The notes: a model not told the origin generated them from the letters alone. 29,532 bases of DNA from JBBDYD01 sp040901865 (GCA_040901865.1 JBBDYD010000100.1:1-29532), one strand, 5' to 3'; positions 5,741 through 15,239 are shown, counted from the stretch's first letter. Program-made: numbers and translations.

Positions 5741-6910
5741 ATGCCGAAGTTCCAGGGCGTCGACTACTATAATCTGGATGACCTCCTTTCAGAAGAGGAG
5801 ATTCTCGCACGAAACACAGTGAGAGAGTTCGTCGAAGAGAATGTCATTCCGGTTATCGAAAAGCACTATCGCGCCGGAACATTCCCCCTGGATCTTGTCG
5901 GCAGGATGGCTGAGCTTGGTCTTTTCGGGTCAACCCTTCCTGCAAAATATGGTTGTGCGGAAATGAATAACGTTGCCTATGGCCTTGTGATGCAGGAACT
6001 GGAACGCGGTGACAGCGGGGTGCGCAGTTTTGCATCTGTGCAAAGCGGACTTGTGATGTTCCCCATCTTTGCCTTCGGCTCCGAACAGCAAAAAGACCAC
6101 TGGCTTCCCATGCTGGCTTCGGGTAAGGCCATTGGATGTTTCGGATTGACAGAACCGGATTACGGGTCGAATCCCGGCGGAATGAAAACGCGGGCGGAGA
6201 AGGTGAAGGATGGATACGTCCTCAACGGGGCAAAGATGTGGATTACCAACGGCACGCTTGCTCATGTTGCTGTTGTCTGGGCAAAACTGAACGGTGAAAT
6301 TAAAGGGTTCCTTGTCGAAAAAGGGACAAAGGGGTTCCAGGCGCCGGAAATGACAGGCAAGCACTCTCTCAGGGCGTCCGTAACCTCAGAGCTTGTGTTT
6401 CAGGATTGTCACATTCCCGAACACAACTTGCTCCCGAAGTCCGGCGGGTTGAAATCCCCGCTGATGTGTCTCAGTCAGGCCCGTTACGGTATAGCGTGGG
6501 GGGCCATCGGGTCGGCCATGGCTTGCTATGATACGGCGCTCAATTACGCCAAGTCCCGCATCCAGTTCGACAAACCGATTGCGGCCTTTCAGCTCACCCA
6601 GGAAAAGCTGGTCTATATGCTTACGGAGATCACCAAGGCCCAGCTATTGTGCCTTCAACTCGGCCGGCTGAAAGATAACGACAAAGCGAAGTTTACTCAG
6701 ATCTCGATGGCGAAACGCAATAATGTATTTCACGCTCTCGAGATCGCGCGCATGGCACGGGAAATTCTTGGAGCAAACGGAATCCTTGACGAGTACCCGG
6801 TCATGCGCCACGCAGCAAATCTGGAATCGGTCAAGACCTATGAAGGAACTCACGAGATGCACACCTTAATTCTTGGCGAGGATATAACGGGAATTCAGGC
6901 CTTCACCTAG
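5741..6910 (+). CDS. gcdH: Glutaryl-CoA dehydrogenase family acyl-CoA dehydrogenase
   Basis: A 389-residue flavoenzyme with the three acyl-CoA dehydrogenase domains (helical, beta, helical). The motifs QARYGIAWGAIGSAMAC, LTEITKAQLLCLQLGRLKD, and YEGTHEMHTLILGEDITGIQAF follow glutaryl-CoA dehydrogenase closely, including the catalytic glutamate E368 in YEGTH. GcdH oxidises and decarboxylates glutaryl-CoA to crotonyl-CoA in lysine and tryptophan breakdown, passing electrons to ETF; a non-decarboxylating variant cannot be excluded. FAD/substrate motif GLTEPDYGSNPGG is present. It is first in the long plus-strand gene run, with an AAGGA ribosome site and its own promoter. A second, distinct acyl-CoA dehydrogenase lies downstream at 14062. 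Confidence 0.88.
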   Translation: MPKFQGVDYYNLDDLLSEEEILARNTVREFVEENVIPVIEKHYRAGTFPLDLVGRMAELGLFGSTLPAKYGCAEMNNVAYGLVMQELERGDSGVRSFASVQSGLVMFPIFAFGSEQQKDHWLPMLASGKAIGCFGLTEPDYGSNPGGMKTRAEKVKDGYVLNGAKMWITNGTLAHVAVVWAKLNGEIKGFLVEKGTKGFQAPEMTGKHSLRASVTSELVFQDCHIPEHNLLPKSGGLKSPLMCLSQARYGIAWGAIGSAMACYDTALNYAKSRIQFDKPIAAFQLTQEKLVYMLTEITKAQLLCLQLGRLKDNDKAKFTQISMAKRNNVFHALEIARMAREILGANGILDEYPVMRHAANLESVKTYEGTHEMHTLILGEDITGIQAFT

Positions 6911-6912
6911 AT

Positions 6913-6941
6913 TTGACGAGAAAATAGAACGGGAATACTGT
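6913..6941 (+). promoter_or_regulatory. Possible internal promoter before guaB
   Basis: TTGACG (6913-6918), exact 17-base spacer, TACTGT (6936-6941), just after the gcdH stop and 24 bases ahead of guaB. It could give guaB transcription independent of the catabolic gene. The -10 is weak. Confidence 0.35.
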
Positions 6942-6964
6942 CTATCCAACGATTCATACGCGAA

Positions 6965-8419
6965 ATGAAAAAAATAAAAAGCGAAGCAATTACTTACGAT
7001 GATGTACTTCTTGTCCCGGCCCGTTCTTCGGTTCTTCCACGACAGACGGCTGTTCGCACACGTGTTTCTCGGCACATCGAATTGAATATCCCTCTCCTGA
7101 GCGCCGCGATGGATACAGTGACTGAATCCGAAATGGCAATTGCCATTGCACGGGAGGGCGGCTTGGGAATCCTTCACAAGAACATGACGATTCAGCGGCA
7201 AGCGGAAGAAGTGGATCGGGTAAAGCGTTCGGAAAGCGGAATGATCCAGAAGCCCATAACGCTCGAGCCCGAGCGCTCCGTCGGTCAGGCCATGGAGTTG
7301 ATGAAGAAATACAGCATCTCCGGTATCCCGATTGTCAAAGAGGATACGCTGGTTGGAATTCTGACCAATCGCGATTTGCGATTTGAGCCGAATCTTGATC
7401 TCCAGATCGGGAGCATCATGACGAGCGGAAACCTCATCACAGCGCCGGTCGGGACGACGCTGGAGGAAGCCGAGGTCATTCTGCAAAAGAACCGCATCGA
7501 GAAGCTGCCGATCGTCGACAAGAATGGGCGGTTGAAGGGACTCATTACGTTCAAGGACATTCAAAAAAAGAAGCGACATCCGCTTGCCTGCAAAGACAAG
7601 CACGGACGGCTGAGAGTTGGCACTGCGGTGGGGGTGACCTCCGATACCATGGAAAGAGTCGCGGCGTTGATAGCGGCGGGCACAGATGTGATTGTTGTTG
7701 ACACTGCTCACGGGCATTCCGAGGGCGTGCTCTCCATGGTGAAGAAGATCAAGTCGAAATTCGACATTGATGTCATCGCAGGAAATGTTGCAACGGCAGA
7801 GGGAACAAAAGACCTCATCAAGGCAGGTGCTGATGCGGTAAAAATTGGGATCGGACCCGGGTCGATCTGCACTACCCGCGTTATCGCAGGCGTTGGCGTT
7901 CCCCAGATTACCGCAATCATGGAATGCGCAGAGGCAGCCAGGAAGAGCAATGTTCCCATCATTGCAGATGGTGGCATCAAGCAAACCGGAGACATTGCGA
8001 AGGCTATTGGGGCCGGTGCGGACTGCGTGATGATTGGGGGATTGTTTGCCGGTGTCGAGGAGAGCCCCGGTGAGAAGGTGCTCTACGAAGGCCGGAGTTA
8101 CAAGATGTACCGCGGTATGGGTTCCCTGGAAGCGATGCGCGCGGGAAGCAGGGACCGCTATTTCCAGGATGTTGAAGACGATATTCAAAAACTCGTCCCC
8201 GAAGGAATCGAAGGAAGGGTCCCCTATAAGGGAAGTCTCGCAGAGACCGTCCATCAGATGGTCGGCGGTCTGCGCGCGGCCATGGGGTATTGCGGGTGTC
8301 GGACCATTGCTGAGATGAAGAAAAGCGCCCGCTTTGTGCGTATCTCTGATGCCGGCCTGCGTGAGAGTCATCCCCACGATATCAGCATCACCAAAGAAGC
8401 TCCCAACTATCACCTGTAA
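6965..8419 (+). CDS. guaB: Inosine-5'-monophosphate dehydrogenase
   Basis: A 484-residue IMPDH, the usual length for the bacterial CBS-containing form. It oxidises IMP to XMP with NAD+, the committed step to GMP. The barrel begins with YDDVLLVPARSSVLP; two CBS domains occupy about 95-205 (SISGIPIVKEDTLVGILTNRDL and KLPIVDKNGRLKGLITFKD). The catalytic loop GPGSICTTRVIAGVGVPQ carries Cys302, and the flap has YRGMGSLEAM plus the conserved YKG motif (VPYKGSL). C-terminal MGYCG and the final segment are intact. It starts 54 bases after gcdH and is followed after 5 bases by a peptidase gene, so it is embedded in the long operon and not in a guaBA pair. Confidence 0.97.
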   Translation: MKKIKSEAITYDDVLLVPARSSVLPRQTAVRTRVSRHIELNIPLLSAAMDTVTESEMAIAIAREGGLGILHKNMTIQRQAEEVDRVKRSESGMIQKPITLEPERSVGQAMELMKKYSISGIPIVKEDTLVGILTNRDLRFEPNLDLQIGSIMTSGNLITAPVGTTLEEAEVILQKNRIEKLPIVDKNGRLKGLITFKDIQKKKRHPLACKDKHGRLRVGTAVGVTSDTMERVAALIAAGTDVIVVDTAHGHSEGVLSMVKKIKSKFDIDVIAGNVATAEGTKDLIKAGADAVKIGIGPGSICTTRVIAGVGVPQITAIMECAEAARKSNVPIIADGGIKQTGDIAKAIGAGADCVMIGGLFAGVEESPGEKVLYEGRSYKMYRGMGSLEAMRAGSRDRYFQDVEDDIQKLVPEGIEGRVPYKGSLAETVHQMVGGLRAAMGYCGCRTIAEMKKSARFVRISDAGLRESHPHDISITKEAPNYHL

Positions 8420-8424
8420 GTCCC

Positions 8425-9519
8425 GTGGCGAAGCCCTCCCTTCGGGACATGAATGCGCGTCGGCTCTCAGCGGTTCGACAGCACTTAGCTGCTCTTCGAC
8501 TCGACGCTCTGCTGGTAACCTTTCCCCCGCATGTCCGATATTTGACCGGGTTCTCCGGCTCCAATGCTTGTTGTGTCGTCACACCCCGGGACCAGTCTCT
8601 GGTGACGGACGGTCGTTATAAAATCCAGGTTCAAGAGGAAGTTAAAGGGTTCCAGATTTTCGTTGCCAACGGGAGTCTTTTTCAGGAGCTTCGGTCGCGA
8701 AGGACCCTTCCGCTCAAGGGACGGATCGGTTTCAATCCTTCTCAGATTCATGTTGCCGAACTGGAAAATCTGAAATCGCTTTTTGCGGGGGCCAGGTTCG
8801 TCAAGACTCGCGATATTGTCGGGGCCGTTGCTGCAGTCAAGGATGAAGACGAAGTTCAAAGTATTCGTGCCGCTGCGACCATTTCGGACGACGTCTTCCG
8901 GTATATTCTGGGTGTTGTCAAAGCCGGTGTCTCAGAGCTTGACATCGCAGCAGAGCTTGTGTATCAACACAGAAAACGGGGAGCCGAGGCGGATGCTTTT
9001 GAGCCGATTGTTGCCAGCGGGATGCGCGGTTGCCTCCCTCATGCCCGTGCCGGGACCAAGCGGATCAAGAAGGGGGAGCTGGTCACCCTGGATTTCGGTT
9101 GCCGACTCAACGGGTACCACAGCGATTTGACAAGAACGGTGGCCGTTGGAAAGCCGGGACCGGAGTTGCGAAAGATCTATCAAACCGTGAAAGATGCCCA
9201 ACAACGAGCGGTGGAAGCGGCCAAGGGCGGAATGAAGGCAAGAGACCTTGATGCAGTGGCGCGTATGCGGATAAAGAAAGCAGGATTTGGCAGGTACTTC
9301 ACACATTCATTGGGGCATGGACTCGGATTGCAGGTCCATGAAGGGCCGAGGATTTCTGCACAGAGCGCAGACAGAATTCAACCCGGGAACGTGATTACGA
9401 TTGAGCCTGGTGTCTATGTGCCGGGTGTCGGGGGTGTTCGTATCGAAGACGATGTCGTGATTCGGAAAGGATATGCCGAAACTCTTACCACCTCACCCCG
9501 GGAACTGATCATCCTGTAG
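8425..9519 (+). CDS. M24B family Xaa-Pro peptidase
   Basis: A 364-residue 'pita-bread' metallopeptidase with a creatinase-like N-terminal domain (about 10-135) and an M24 catalytic domain. All five metal ligands are visible: D223 (LDFGCRLNGYHSD), D234, H298 (HSLGHGLGL), E327 (TIEPGVYV) and E341 (RIEDDV). H206 (LPHAR) fits the substrate-binding histidine. Proteins of this length correspond to Xaa-Pro aminopeptidase/dipeptidase (YpdF/PepQ-like), which cleave peptides with proline at position 2 in the cytoplasm; which activity applies is not decidable. The start given is a GTG at 8425, 5 bases after guaB; an in-frame ATG at 8449 is an alternative and would still keep the fold. Confidence 0.9.
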   Translation: MAKPSLRDMNARRLSAVRQHLAALRLDALLVTFPPHVRYLTGFSGSNACCVVTPRDQSLVTDGRYKIQVQEEVKGFQIFVANGSLFQELRSRRTLPLKGRIGFNPSQIHVAELENLKSLFAGARFVKTRDIVGAVAAVKDEDEVQSIRAAATISDDVFRYILGVVKAGVSELDIAAELVYQHRKRGAEADAFEPIVASGMRGCLPHARAGTKRIKKGELVTLDFGCRLNGYHSDLTRTVAVGKPGPELRKIYQTVKDAQQRAVEAAKGGMKARDLDAVARMRIKKAGFGRYFTHSLGHGLGLQVHEGPRISAQSADRIQPGNVITIEPGVYVPGVGGVRIEDDVVIRKGYAETLTTSPRELIIL

Positions 9520-9525
9520 CGATCC

Positions 9526-10839
9526 ATGACTGACCTCCAACGAAACGTTCTCATCATCGCTTACTACTTTCCTCCGATGGGATTGGGGGGGGTGCAGCGA
9601 ACGTTGAAATTTGCAAAGTATCTTCCGACGTTCGGATGGCGGCCGATTGTTCTTACGGTTGGTCCGACGGGATATTACGCATTTGATGAATCCCTCCTCA
9701 AAGAAGTGGAGGAGAGTGGCATCGAAGTAATTCGAACAGGCTCTTTTGATCCTAACCGGATTTTCAAAAACAAGGGACCCGTGCGACAACCGCGGGAAGT
9801 CGTTCGAAAGATGCTTCAATTTCTTGGGGATTGTTTTTTTATTCCAGATACAAAAATCGGATGGAAGCGCAAGGCCGTCAAAGCCGCTTCGGAAATCCTG
9901 AAAACCAGGAAAATTGACGCGATTCTTGCCACGGCGCCGCCTCAAACAGACTTTCTTATCGGATTGACCCTGAAGCGCAAGTTCAAAGTCCCCCTGGTGC
10001 TCGACTACCGGGACCCCTGGCTTGAGAACCCTTTCAAATATTTTCCCACACCAATACATCGGTGGTGGCATAAGAGGCTTGAGCGCAAGGTTGTCCGGGG
10101 ATGTGACCGCATTGTGGTCACGCACCGAAGGGTCAAGGAAAGTCTCGTTAAGCGGCATCCGTTCCTGACATACATGGATGTGACCATTATTTCGCAGGGA
10201 TTTGATCCGGCAGACATGGATATGCCCATAGTGGAACAGACCGGGTCGAGGCAGAAACTTCGCATAACCCATGCAGGAACTTTTTATGCCGGACGCACCC
10301 CGGAACCAATGTTCCGGGCTCTGCAATCGCTGTTCAAGGCAACGCCGGGGATTCGCGGAAGGATCGAACTGAACTTTGTCGGCAATACGCGTAAGGAAGA
10401 CCAGGCATTGGTTTCCAAACTCGGACTTCAGAACGACGTGAATTTCCTGGGGTACCTTGACCACCGCGTATGCATTAAGCACCTCATGGAGGCCGATGTC
10501 CTTTGGTTTGTCCTCGACAATGATTTCCAATCGCCCGGCAAGCTTTATGAATACTTCGCTGTCCGTAAACCTATTCTTGCATCCGTGGTGGAGGGCTATA
10601 CAAAACAACTTCTTGGCGAGAGCGGAATTGCGTTGTGCGTGGCACTCGCCGACGTACCAGCGCACGAAAAGGCATTACAGGAACTTCTTGCGATGTTTGA
10701 TCGGAAACAACTCCCTTCTCCGTCGAATGAGTTTATCAAACGGCTCGACAGGCAGGCTCTTACCGGAGAACTTGCCAAACTCCTGGAAACACTTATGGAT
10801 ATCGATCGAAACGCGTTTGTCAAAGTGGGTACCTCGTGA
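9526..10839 (+). CDS. Glycosyltransferase family 4-like protein
   Basis: A 437-residue GT-B protein. The N-terminal half opens with LIIAYYFPPMGLGGVQRTLKFAKYL, typical of GT4 acceptor domains, and LVLDYRDPWLENP follows. The C-terminal half has THAGTFYAGRTPEPMFRAL and the nucleotide-sugar site around SPGKLYEYFAVRKPIL, where the second Glu-type residue (YEYF) is present. Such enzymes add sugars to lipid- or surface-linked glycans at the inner face of the membrane. The donor and acceptor are unknown. It sits between a peptidase and purD, with a 4-base GTGA overlap into purD, and a nucleotide-sugar epimerase follows, so a surface-polysaccharide role is plausible but inferred. Confidence 0.85.
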   Translation: MTDLQRNVLIIAYYFPPMGLGGVQRTLKFAKYLPTFGWRPIVLTVGPTGYYAFDESLLKEVEESGIEVIRTGSFDPNRIFKNKGPVRQPREVVRKMLQFLGDCFFIPDTKIGWKRKAVKAASEILKTRKIDAILATAPPQTDFLIGLTLKRKFKVPLVLDYRDPWLENPFKYFPTPIHRWWHKRLERKVVRGCDRIVVTHRRVKESLVKRHPFLTYMDVTIISQGFDPADMDMPIVEQTGSRQKLRITHAGTFYAGRTPEPMFRALQSLFKATPGIRGRIELNFVGNTRKEDQALVSKLGLQNDVNFLGYLDHRVCIKHLMEADVLWFVLDNDFQSPGKLYEYFAVRKPILASVVEGYTKQLLGESGIALCVALADVPAHEKALQELLAMFDRKQLPSPSNEFIKRLDRQALTGELAKLLETLMDIDRNAFVKVGTS

Positions 10840-12140
10840 AGGTGCTGATCGTCGGATCCGGCGGACGCGAGCATGCACTCGCGTGGAAGATCCGCCAGAG
10901 CCCCAAGGTCCGGGAGCTTTACTGTGCTCCTGGAAATGCCGGGATTGAGGCGGTGGCAACAACGATCCCCTTGAAGGTAACCGACACGGAGGGCCTCGTT
11001 CAATTTGCGCTCGATCATGGGATCGATCTGACAGTGATCGGACCCGAGCAACCATTGGTGGCCGGTATCGTAGATCGATTTCAGGAACATGGGCTTGCGA
11101 TTTTCGGTCCATCCACCTCGGCGGCCCGGCTTGAGGGGAGCAAGGCATTTGCAAAGGACTTCATGCGTCGTCATGCTATTCCGACAGCCCGCTACGGCAC
11201 ATTCACACGCTCGAGCCTGAGAGAGGCAGAACTGTTTATTGGAACTCTTCCAGTTCCGATTGTCGTCAAAACCGACGGTCTCGCAGCTGGGAAAGGAGTC
11301 CTGATTTGCAAGACGCGGAGTGAAGCGAGCGCGGCTGTCAGAGATATGGTCGAGCAACAATCGTTCGGGCCGGCAGGTGACAACGTGGTTGTGGAGGAAT
11401 TCCTGGCAGGAGAGGAAGTCTCCGTCTTTGCCGTTAGCGATGGCGCCGACTACGTGATCCTCGCACCTGCGCAGGACCACAAACGGATTTTCGATGGTGA
11501 TCAGGGAAAAAACACAGGCGGTATGGGCGCGTACGCACCGGCGCCTCTCATGACGCCGGACCTCCTTGCAATAGTCGAACGCACCATCATCCGGCCAACT
11601 CTCGAAGGAATGAAGAGTGAGGGATCACCATATCGCGGATGTCTTTACGCAGGGCTGATGGTGACAAGCGATGGCCCAAAAGTACTGGAATACAATTGCC
11701 GATTCGGCGATCCAGAAACTCAGGTGGTGGTTCCGCTTATCGACGGTGACCTCGCCCTCTTGCTTCAATCTGCCTCAATCGGATCAATAGATCGGCAGGC
11801 GGTTCAGCAGCATCCGGCTTCTGCGGTGTGCGTGGTAATAGCATCCCGTGGATACCCGGATGAATACCAGGTTGGGAAAGTGATTCGCGGTCTGGACACC
11901 GCCGACATTGAGAAAGGCGAAATCATCTTCCATGCAGGTACTGCACGGAAGGATGGGAAGATCGTCACGGCCGGAGGGCGTGTGCTGGGAGTAACCGCCG
12001 TGGGATATGCTCATGAACTTGAAGCGACGATCGAAGCCGCGTATCGGATTGTCCATCGCGTCGCATTTGACGGAGCCTATTATCGCAGCGATGTTGGGAA
12101 AAAAGCCCTCACGTATCTGCAAAGAACCGGAGGCCGCTGA
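10836..12140 (+). CDS. purD: Phosphoribosylamine-glycine ligase (GARS)
   Basis: A 434-residue ATP-grasp enzyme that joins 5-phosphoribosylamine and glycine to give GAR, the second step of purine synthesis. Visible hallmarks are the N-terminal GSGGREHALAWKI and IGPEQPLVAGI, the ATP-grasp IVVKTDGLAAGKGV, the DHKRIFDGDQGKNTGGMGAYAPAP signature split across about residues 212-236, and LEYNCRFGDPETQV with metal ligands. The GTG start overlaps the previous stop (GTGA), indicating translational coupling. Together with guaB it places two purine genes in one mixed-function run. Confidence 0.97.
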   Translation: MKVLIVGSGGREHALAWKIRQSPKVRELYCAPGNAGIEAVATTIPLKVTDTEGLVQFALDHGIDLTVIGPEQPLVAGIVDRFQEHGLAIFGPSTSAARLEGSKAFAKDFMRRHAIPTARYGTFTRSSLREAELFIGTLPVPIVVKTDGLAAGKGVLICKTRSEASAAVRDMVEQQSFGPAGDNVVVEEFLAGEEVSVFAVSDGADYVILAPAQDHKRIFDGDQGKNTGGMGAYAPAPLMTPDLLAIVERTIIRPTLEGMKSEGSPYRGCLYAGLMVTSDGPKVLEYNCRFGDPETQVVVPLIDGDLALLLQSASIGSIDRQAVQQHPASAVCVVIASRGYPDEYQVGKVIRGLDTADIEKGEIIFHAGTARKDGKIVTAGGRVLGVTAVGYAHELEATIEAAYRIVHRVAFDGAYYRSDVGKKALTYLQRTGGR

Positions 12141-12143
12141 GCG

Positions 12144-13076
12144 ATGAAGATCCTGGTAACCGGGGGAGCTGGATTCATAGGTTCTCATCTTGTGGACGCG
12201 TATATTACGGCCGGTCATGCCGTTACCGTGGTGGACGATCTTTCCTCAGGCGTGCGTGAGCAGGTTAATCCGGCGGCCCGATTTGTTCATTTGGATATCC
12301 GTGACGCGGGGTTGGGGGATCTTTTTCGTCAGCAGAGATTCGATATCGTTAATCACCATGCAGCGCAAATGGATGTACGCCGGTCGGTAGCGGATCCTGC
12401 CTTTGACGCATCGGTGAACATTTTGGGTGGGCTGAATGTTTTCGAGCATGCACGAATGACGGGTGTGCGCACGGTGATTTTTGCATCCACTGGCGGAGCG
12501 ATTTACGGCGAACAAGAGGAATTCCCTGCAACGGAAGAGCATCCAACGAGGCCGCTGTCTCCGTATGGAATCACGAAGCTCACCAGTGAAAAATATTTGT
12601 TTTACTACCGCGAGGTATTCGGTATGAATTCTGTGGTGCTTCGTTATGCGAACATCTACGGTCCCCGACAAAACCCTCACGGCGAAGCAGGTGTTGTGGC
12701 TATTTTCTGTAACAAAATGCTGGCGGGGCACCAGCCGGTCATTAACGGCGACGGTCGGCAAACACGCGATTATACCTATGTTGGAGATGTTGTCAAGGCA
12801 AACCTCCTCGCATTGAATGTCACGGGCTCAAACCTCTTCAATGTGGGAACGGGAATCGAGACGGATGTTAACACGCTCTTTCGCTCTTTGAAAAACCTGG
12901 TGCATCCTTCTTGTCGCGAGGAGCACGCGCCGGCAAAGGCCGGAGAACAACGGCGCAGTGTGGTCAGCTCTCAAAAAATTCAACACGAACTTGGATGGAA
13001 ACCTGTGGTGACGCTCCAGGAAGGACTGAAAGCGACCGCGGAGTATTTCAAGGCGAACGTCAGACGCACCTCGTGA
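12144..13076 (+). CDS. NAD-dependent sugar-nucleotide epimerase/dehydratase
   Basis: A 310-residue extended short-chain dehydrogenase. The Rossmann motif GGAGFIGSHL is at residues 7-16, the catalytic S/T is at S115-T116 (FASTGGAIYG), and Y141-x3-K145 (SPYGITKLTSEKY) completes the triad. The pattern, including RYANIYGPRQNPHGEAGVVAIF and RDYTYVGDVVKANLLAL, is that of UDP-glucose 4-epimerase-like (GalE-type, short) proteins. Substrate is not determined. It starts 3 bases after purD and its TGA overlaps the meaB ATG by one base. It may supply sugar donors for the glycosyltransferase two genes upstream. Confidence 0.88.
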   Translation: MKILVTGGAGFIGSHLVDAYITAGHAVTVVDDLSSGVREQVNPAARFVHLDIRDAGLGDLFRQQRFDIVNHHAAQMDVRRSVADPAFDASVNILGGLNVFEHARMTGVRTVIFASTGGAIYGEQEEFPATEEHPTRPLSPYGITKLTSEKYLFYYREVFGMNSVVLRYANIYGPRQNPHGEAGVVAIFCNKMLAGHQPVINGDGRQTRDYTYVGDVVKANLLALNVTGSNLFNVGTGIETDVNTLFRSLKNLVHPSCREEHAPAKAGEQRRSVVSSQKIQHELGWKPVVTLQEGLKATAEYFKANVRRTS

Positions 13077-14059
13077 TGCAGAACCAATCACCCATGGTTG
13101 AGGACATTGTCGCTGGAGGCAGGCGGGCAGTGGCCCGTGCAATATCTCTGGTTGAAAACGAAGAGGAAGGCTCGCAATCGCTCCTCCATGATTTGTTTCG
13201 GCACACAGGCAAGGGATACCGTATCGGGATTACCGGCCCACCGGGAGCGGGCAAGAGCACTCTCACCAACAAGCTTGCAAGGCACTACCGACGTGAGGGA
13301 CTGAAGGTTGGGATTATTGCCGTCGATCCCACGAGCCCGTTCACCGGAGGAGCCCTCCTCGGAGATCGGGTGAGAATGACCGATGTGGAACTTGATGACG
13401 GCGTGTTCATCCGCAGCATGGCTTCTCGCGGAAGCCTTGGCGGATTAAGCAAAAAGGCAAAAGAGGCAGCCGACATCCTGGACGCGGCCGGATATGACCT
13501 GATCCTTCTGGAAACGGTTGGCGTCGGTCAATCGGAACTGGACATTGCGGGCGCGGCGGACACAACCGTTGTTGTGCTGGTGCCGGAATCGGGAGATGGC
13601 ATTCAAGCGATGAAAGCGGGCCTGATGGAAATAGCGGATTTTTTTGTATTGAATAAATCGGACAGGCCCGGCGCCGATCAGGCAGTACAATCGATCAAAA
13701 TGATTCTGGGATTCCGCCAACCTCCGGAATTACATCAACAACACTGGACCCCGGATGTCGTGAAAACGGTAGGGAGCGAGGGAAAGGGAATTGAGGATGT
13801 AGTCCGATTGATCGGGTCACACCGAGACTTTCTGACGTCGACCGGAGGCCTGACCCAAAGAAGGGCGAAGCGGCTGGAACGGAGAATAAGGGAATTAGTG
13901 GAAGAGCGATTGCATGTCGATTTCTGGACTCCCCGTCGAAATGAAGCCTTGAAAAAGGAACTGCAAAGGGTTGTAGAGAAAGGGCAGACTCCGTACGAGC
14001 TGGCGGCAGAGCTTATTGCTGACTTTAAGAAGAACTCACAGACTAAATCCGAAGGGTAA
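13076..14059 (+). CDS. meaB: Methylmalonyl-CoA mutase-associated GTPase MeaB (ArgK family)
   Basis: A 327-residue G3E-family GTPase. Motifs are GPPGAGKST (54-62, Walker A), AVDPTSPFTGGALLGDRVRM, ETVGVGQSE and LNKSD (guanine specificity). MeaB loads and protects the B12 cofactor of methylmalonyl-CoA mutase in propionyl-CoA metabolism. I placed the start at the ATG at 13076, which overlaps the epimerase stop (TGATG); a longer in-frame start at 12911 would add 55 residues lying fully inside the epimerase gene and unlike the family. No mutase subunit is in the window; it is followed by acyl-CoA dehydrogenase and acyl-CoA carboxylase genes, consistent with branched-chain or propionate catabolism. 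Confidence 0.93.
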   Translation: MQNQSPMVEDIVAGGRRAVARAISLVENEEEGSQSLLHDLFRHTGKGYRIGITGPPGAGKSTLTNKLARHYRREGLKVGIIAVDPTSPFTGGALLGDRVRMTDVELDDGVFIRSMASRGSLGGLSKKAKEAADILDAAGYDLILLETVGVGQSELDIAGAADTTVVVLVPESGDGIQAMKAGLMEIADFFVLNKSDRPGADQAVQSIKMILGFRQPPELHQQHWTPDVVKTVGSEGKGIEDVVRLIGSHRDFLTSTGGLTQRRAKRLERRIRELVEERLHVDFWTPRRNEALKKELQRVVEKGQTPYELAAELIADFKKNSQTKSEG

Positions 14060-14061
14060 TC

Positions 14062-15228
14062 ATGGGTAGCGCAACGACATCCGAGAATACAATTAGTTTC
14101 GAGCCGACGGAAGAGATGAGACTCCTGAAGCAATCGGCCAGCGAATTTGCAGAATCCGAAATTCGGCCTGTGGTCATGAAGTACGATGAATCTCAGGAAT
14201 TTCCCGTAGACATAGTGAAGAAAATGGCCGACCTGGGGTTTCTGGGAGTCGTGACTCCCGAGAGCTTGGGCGGAGCAGGAATGACCGCGACAGAGTTCGT
14301 CGTGATCATGGAGGAATTGGCCCGGGTTGATCCCTCAGTCGCTCTTACTTTTGCGGCGCACAGCGGACTGTGCCTGGAGCATCTCCTGCAGTTCGCGAAC
14401 GACGATCAAAAGAAGAAGTATGTGCCCGACCTTGCCACCGGCAAGAAGATCGGATCCTGGTGTCTTACAGAGCCCGGCTCGGGGAGTGATGCGGGTGCAA
14501 TGCTCACTACTGCAGAACGGAAAGGTTCGGAATACATTCTGAACGGGTCAAAATCGTTTATTACGAATGGTTCCTATGCCTCGACATTTGTGGTGATGGC
14601 AAAGACGAATTCGGAAAAAGGGAAACCCAGAAATTCTGCCTTCATCGTCGAAAAAGAAATGGGCGTCCGGGTTGGAAAAAAGGAGAACAAGCTGGGGTTT
14701 CGCTCGAGCGATACCGTACAACTTGTCTTCGACAACGTCCATGTTCCCGCAGCCAATCTTCTTGGTGAAGAAGGGCAGGGATTGAAGCAGGCTCTTTCGG
14801 TGCTGGACAGTGGACGTGTTGGGATCGCGGCACTTTCGGTGGGCCTTGCCCAGGGCGCGATGGAAGCGTCCATCAAATATGCCAAGGAACGCAAAGCGTT
14901 TGGAAAAACGCTGGGAGAGTTCCAGGGAATCCAATTCAAGCTTGCCGACATGGCAACGGAAATCGAGGCGTCGAGACTCTTAACCTATCGTGCCGCCGTT
15001 ACGAAGGCCGCCGGTGCCCCACTGACCCTTGTGGCCGCGTACGCGAAATACTTCGCAAGCGAGATGGCACAGCGCGTTGCAAATGAAGCCGTCCAGATCC
15101 ACGGCGGCTACGGATTTGTTAAGGATTATCCCGTGGAGAAATTCTACCGTGACGTAAAACTCCTCACCATTGGGGAAGGTACGTCCGAAGTGCAGCGAAT
15201 GGTTATAGCCAAAAATCTTCTTCTCTGA
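14062..15228 (+). CDS. Short/branched-chain acyl-CoA dehydrogenase
   Basis: A 388-residue acyl-CoA dehydrogenase. FAD-binding and signature motifs are CLTEPGSGSDAGAM and KSFITNGSYAS; the second signature is QIHGGYGFVKDYPVEKFYRDVKLLTIGEGTSEVQR (in two parts), with catalytic glutamate E372 in IGEGTSE. This placement matches butyryl/short-chain or isobutyryl-type enzymes and differs from isovaleryl and long-chain enzymes. It introduces a trans-2 double bond and gives electrons to ETF. It begins 2 bases after meaB and ends 11 before an MCC-like carboxyltransferase, so a branched-chain amino acid degradation module is likely. The exact substrate is not decidable by eye. Confidence 0.88.
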   Translation: MGSATTSENTISFEPTEEMRLLKQSASEFAESEIRPVVMKYDESQEFPVDIVKKMADLGFLGVVTPESLGGAGMTATEFVVIMEELARVDPSVALTFAAHSGLCLEHLLQFANDDQKKKYVPDLATGKKIGSWCLTEPGSGSDAGAMLTTAERKGSEYILNGSKSFITNGSYASTFVVMAKTNSEKGKPRNSAFIVEKEMGVRVGKKENKLGFRSSDTVQLVFDNVHVPAANLLGEEGQGLKQALSVLDSGRVGIAALSVGLAQGAMEASIKYAKERKAFGKTLGEFQGIQFKLADMATEIEASRLLTYRAAVTKAAGAPLTLVAAYAKYFASEMAQRVANEAVQIHGGYGFVKDYPVEKFYRDVKLLTIGEGTSEVQRMVIAKNLLL

Positions 15229-15239
15229 GCACAGCGACC

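Noticed and set aside
6866..8413. 515-codon open frame on the minus strand opposite guaB
   Set aside because: It is the complement of a certain guaB gene; the translation is rich in His, Cys and Asn runs and shows no family motif. It arises from the high GC and codon bias of guaB.
9493..10665. 390-codon minus-strand frame opposite the glycosyltransferase
   Set aside because: Shadow of a well-supported GT4 gene; no recognisable domain and no operon partner on that strand.
12911..13075. N-terminal extension of MeaB to an upstream start
   Set aside because: The 55 extra residues lie inside the epimerase gene, are Arg/Gly/Thr rich, and are not part of the MeaB family; the ATG at 13076 overlaps the epimerase stop as expected for coupling.
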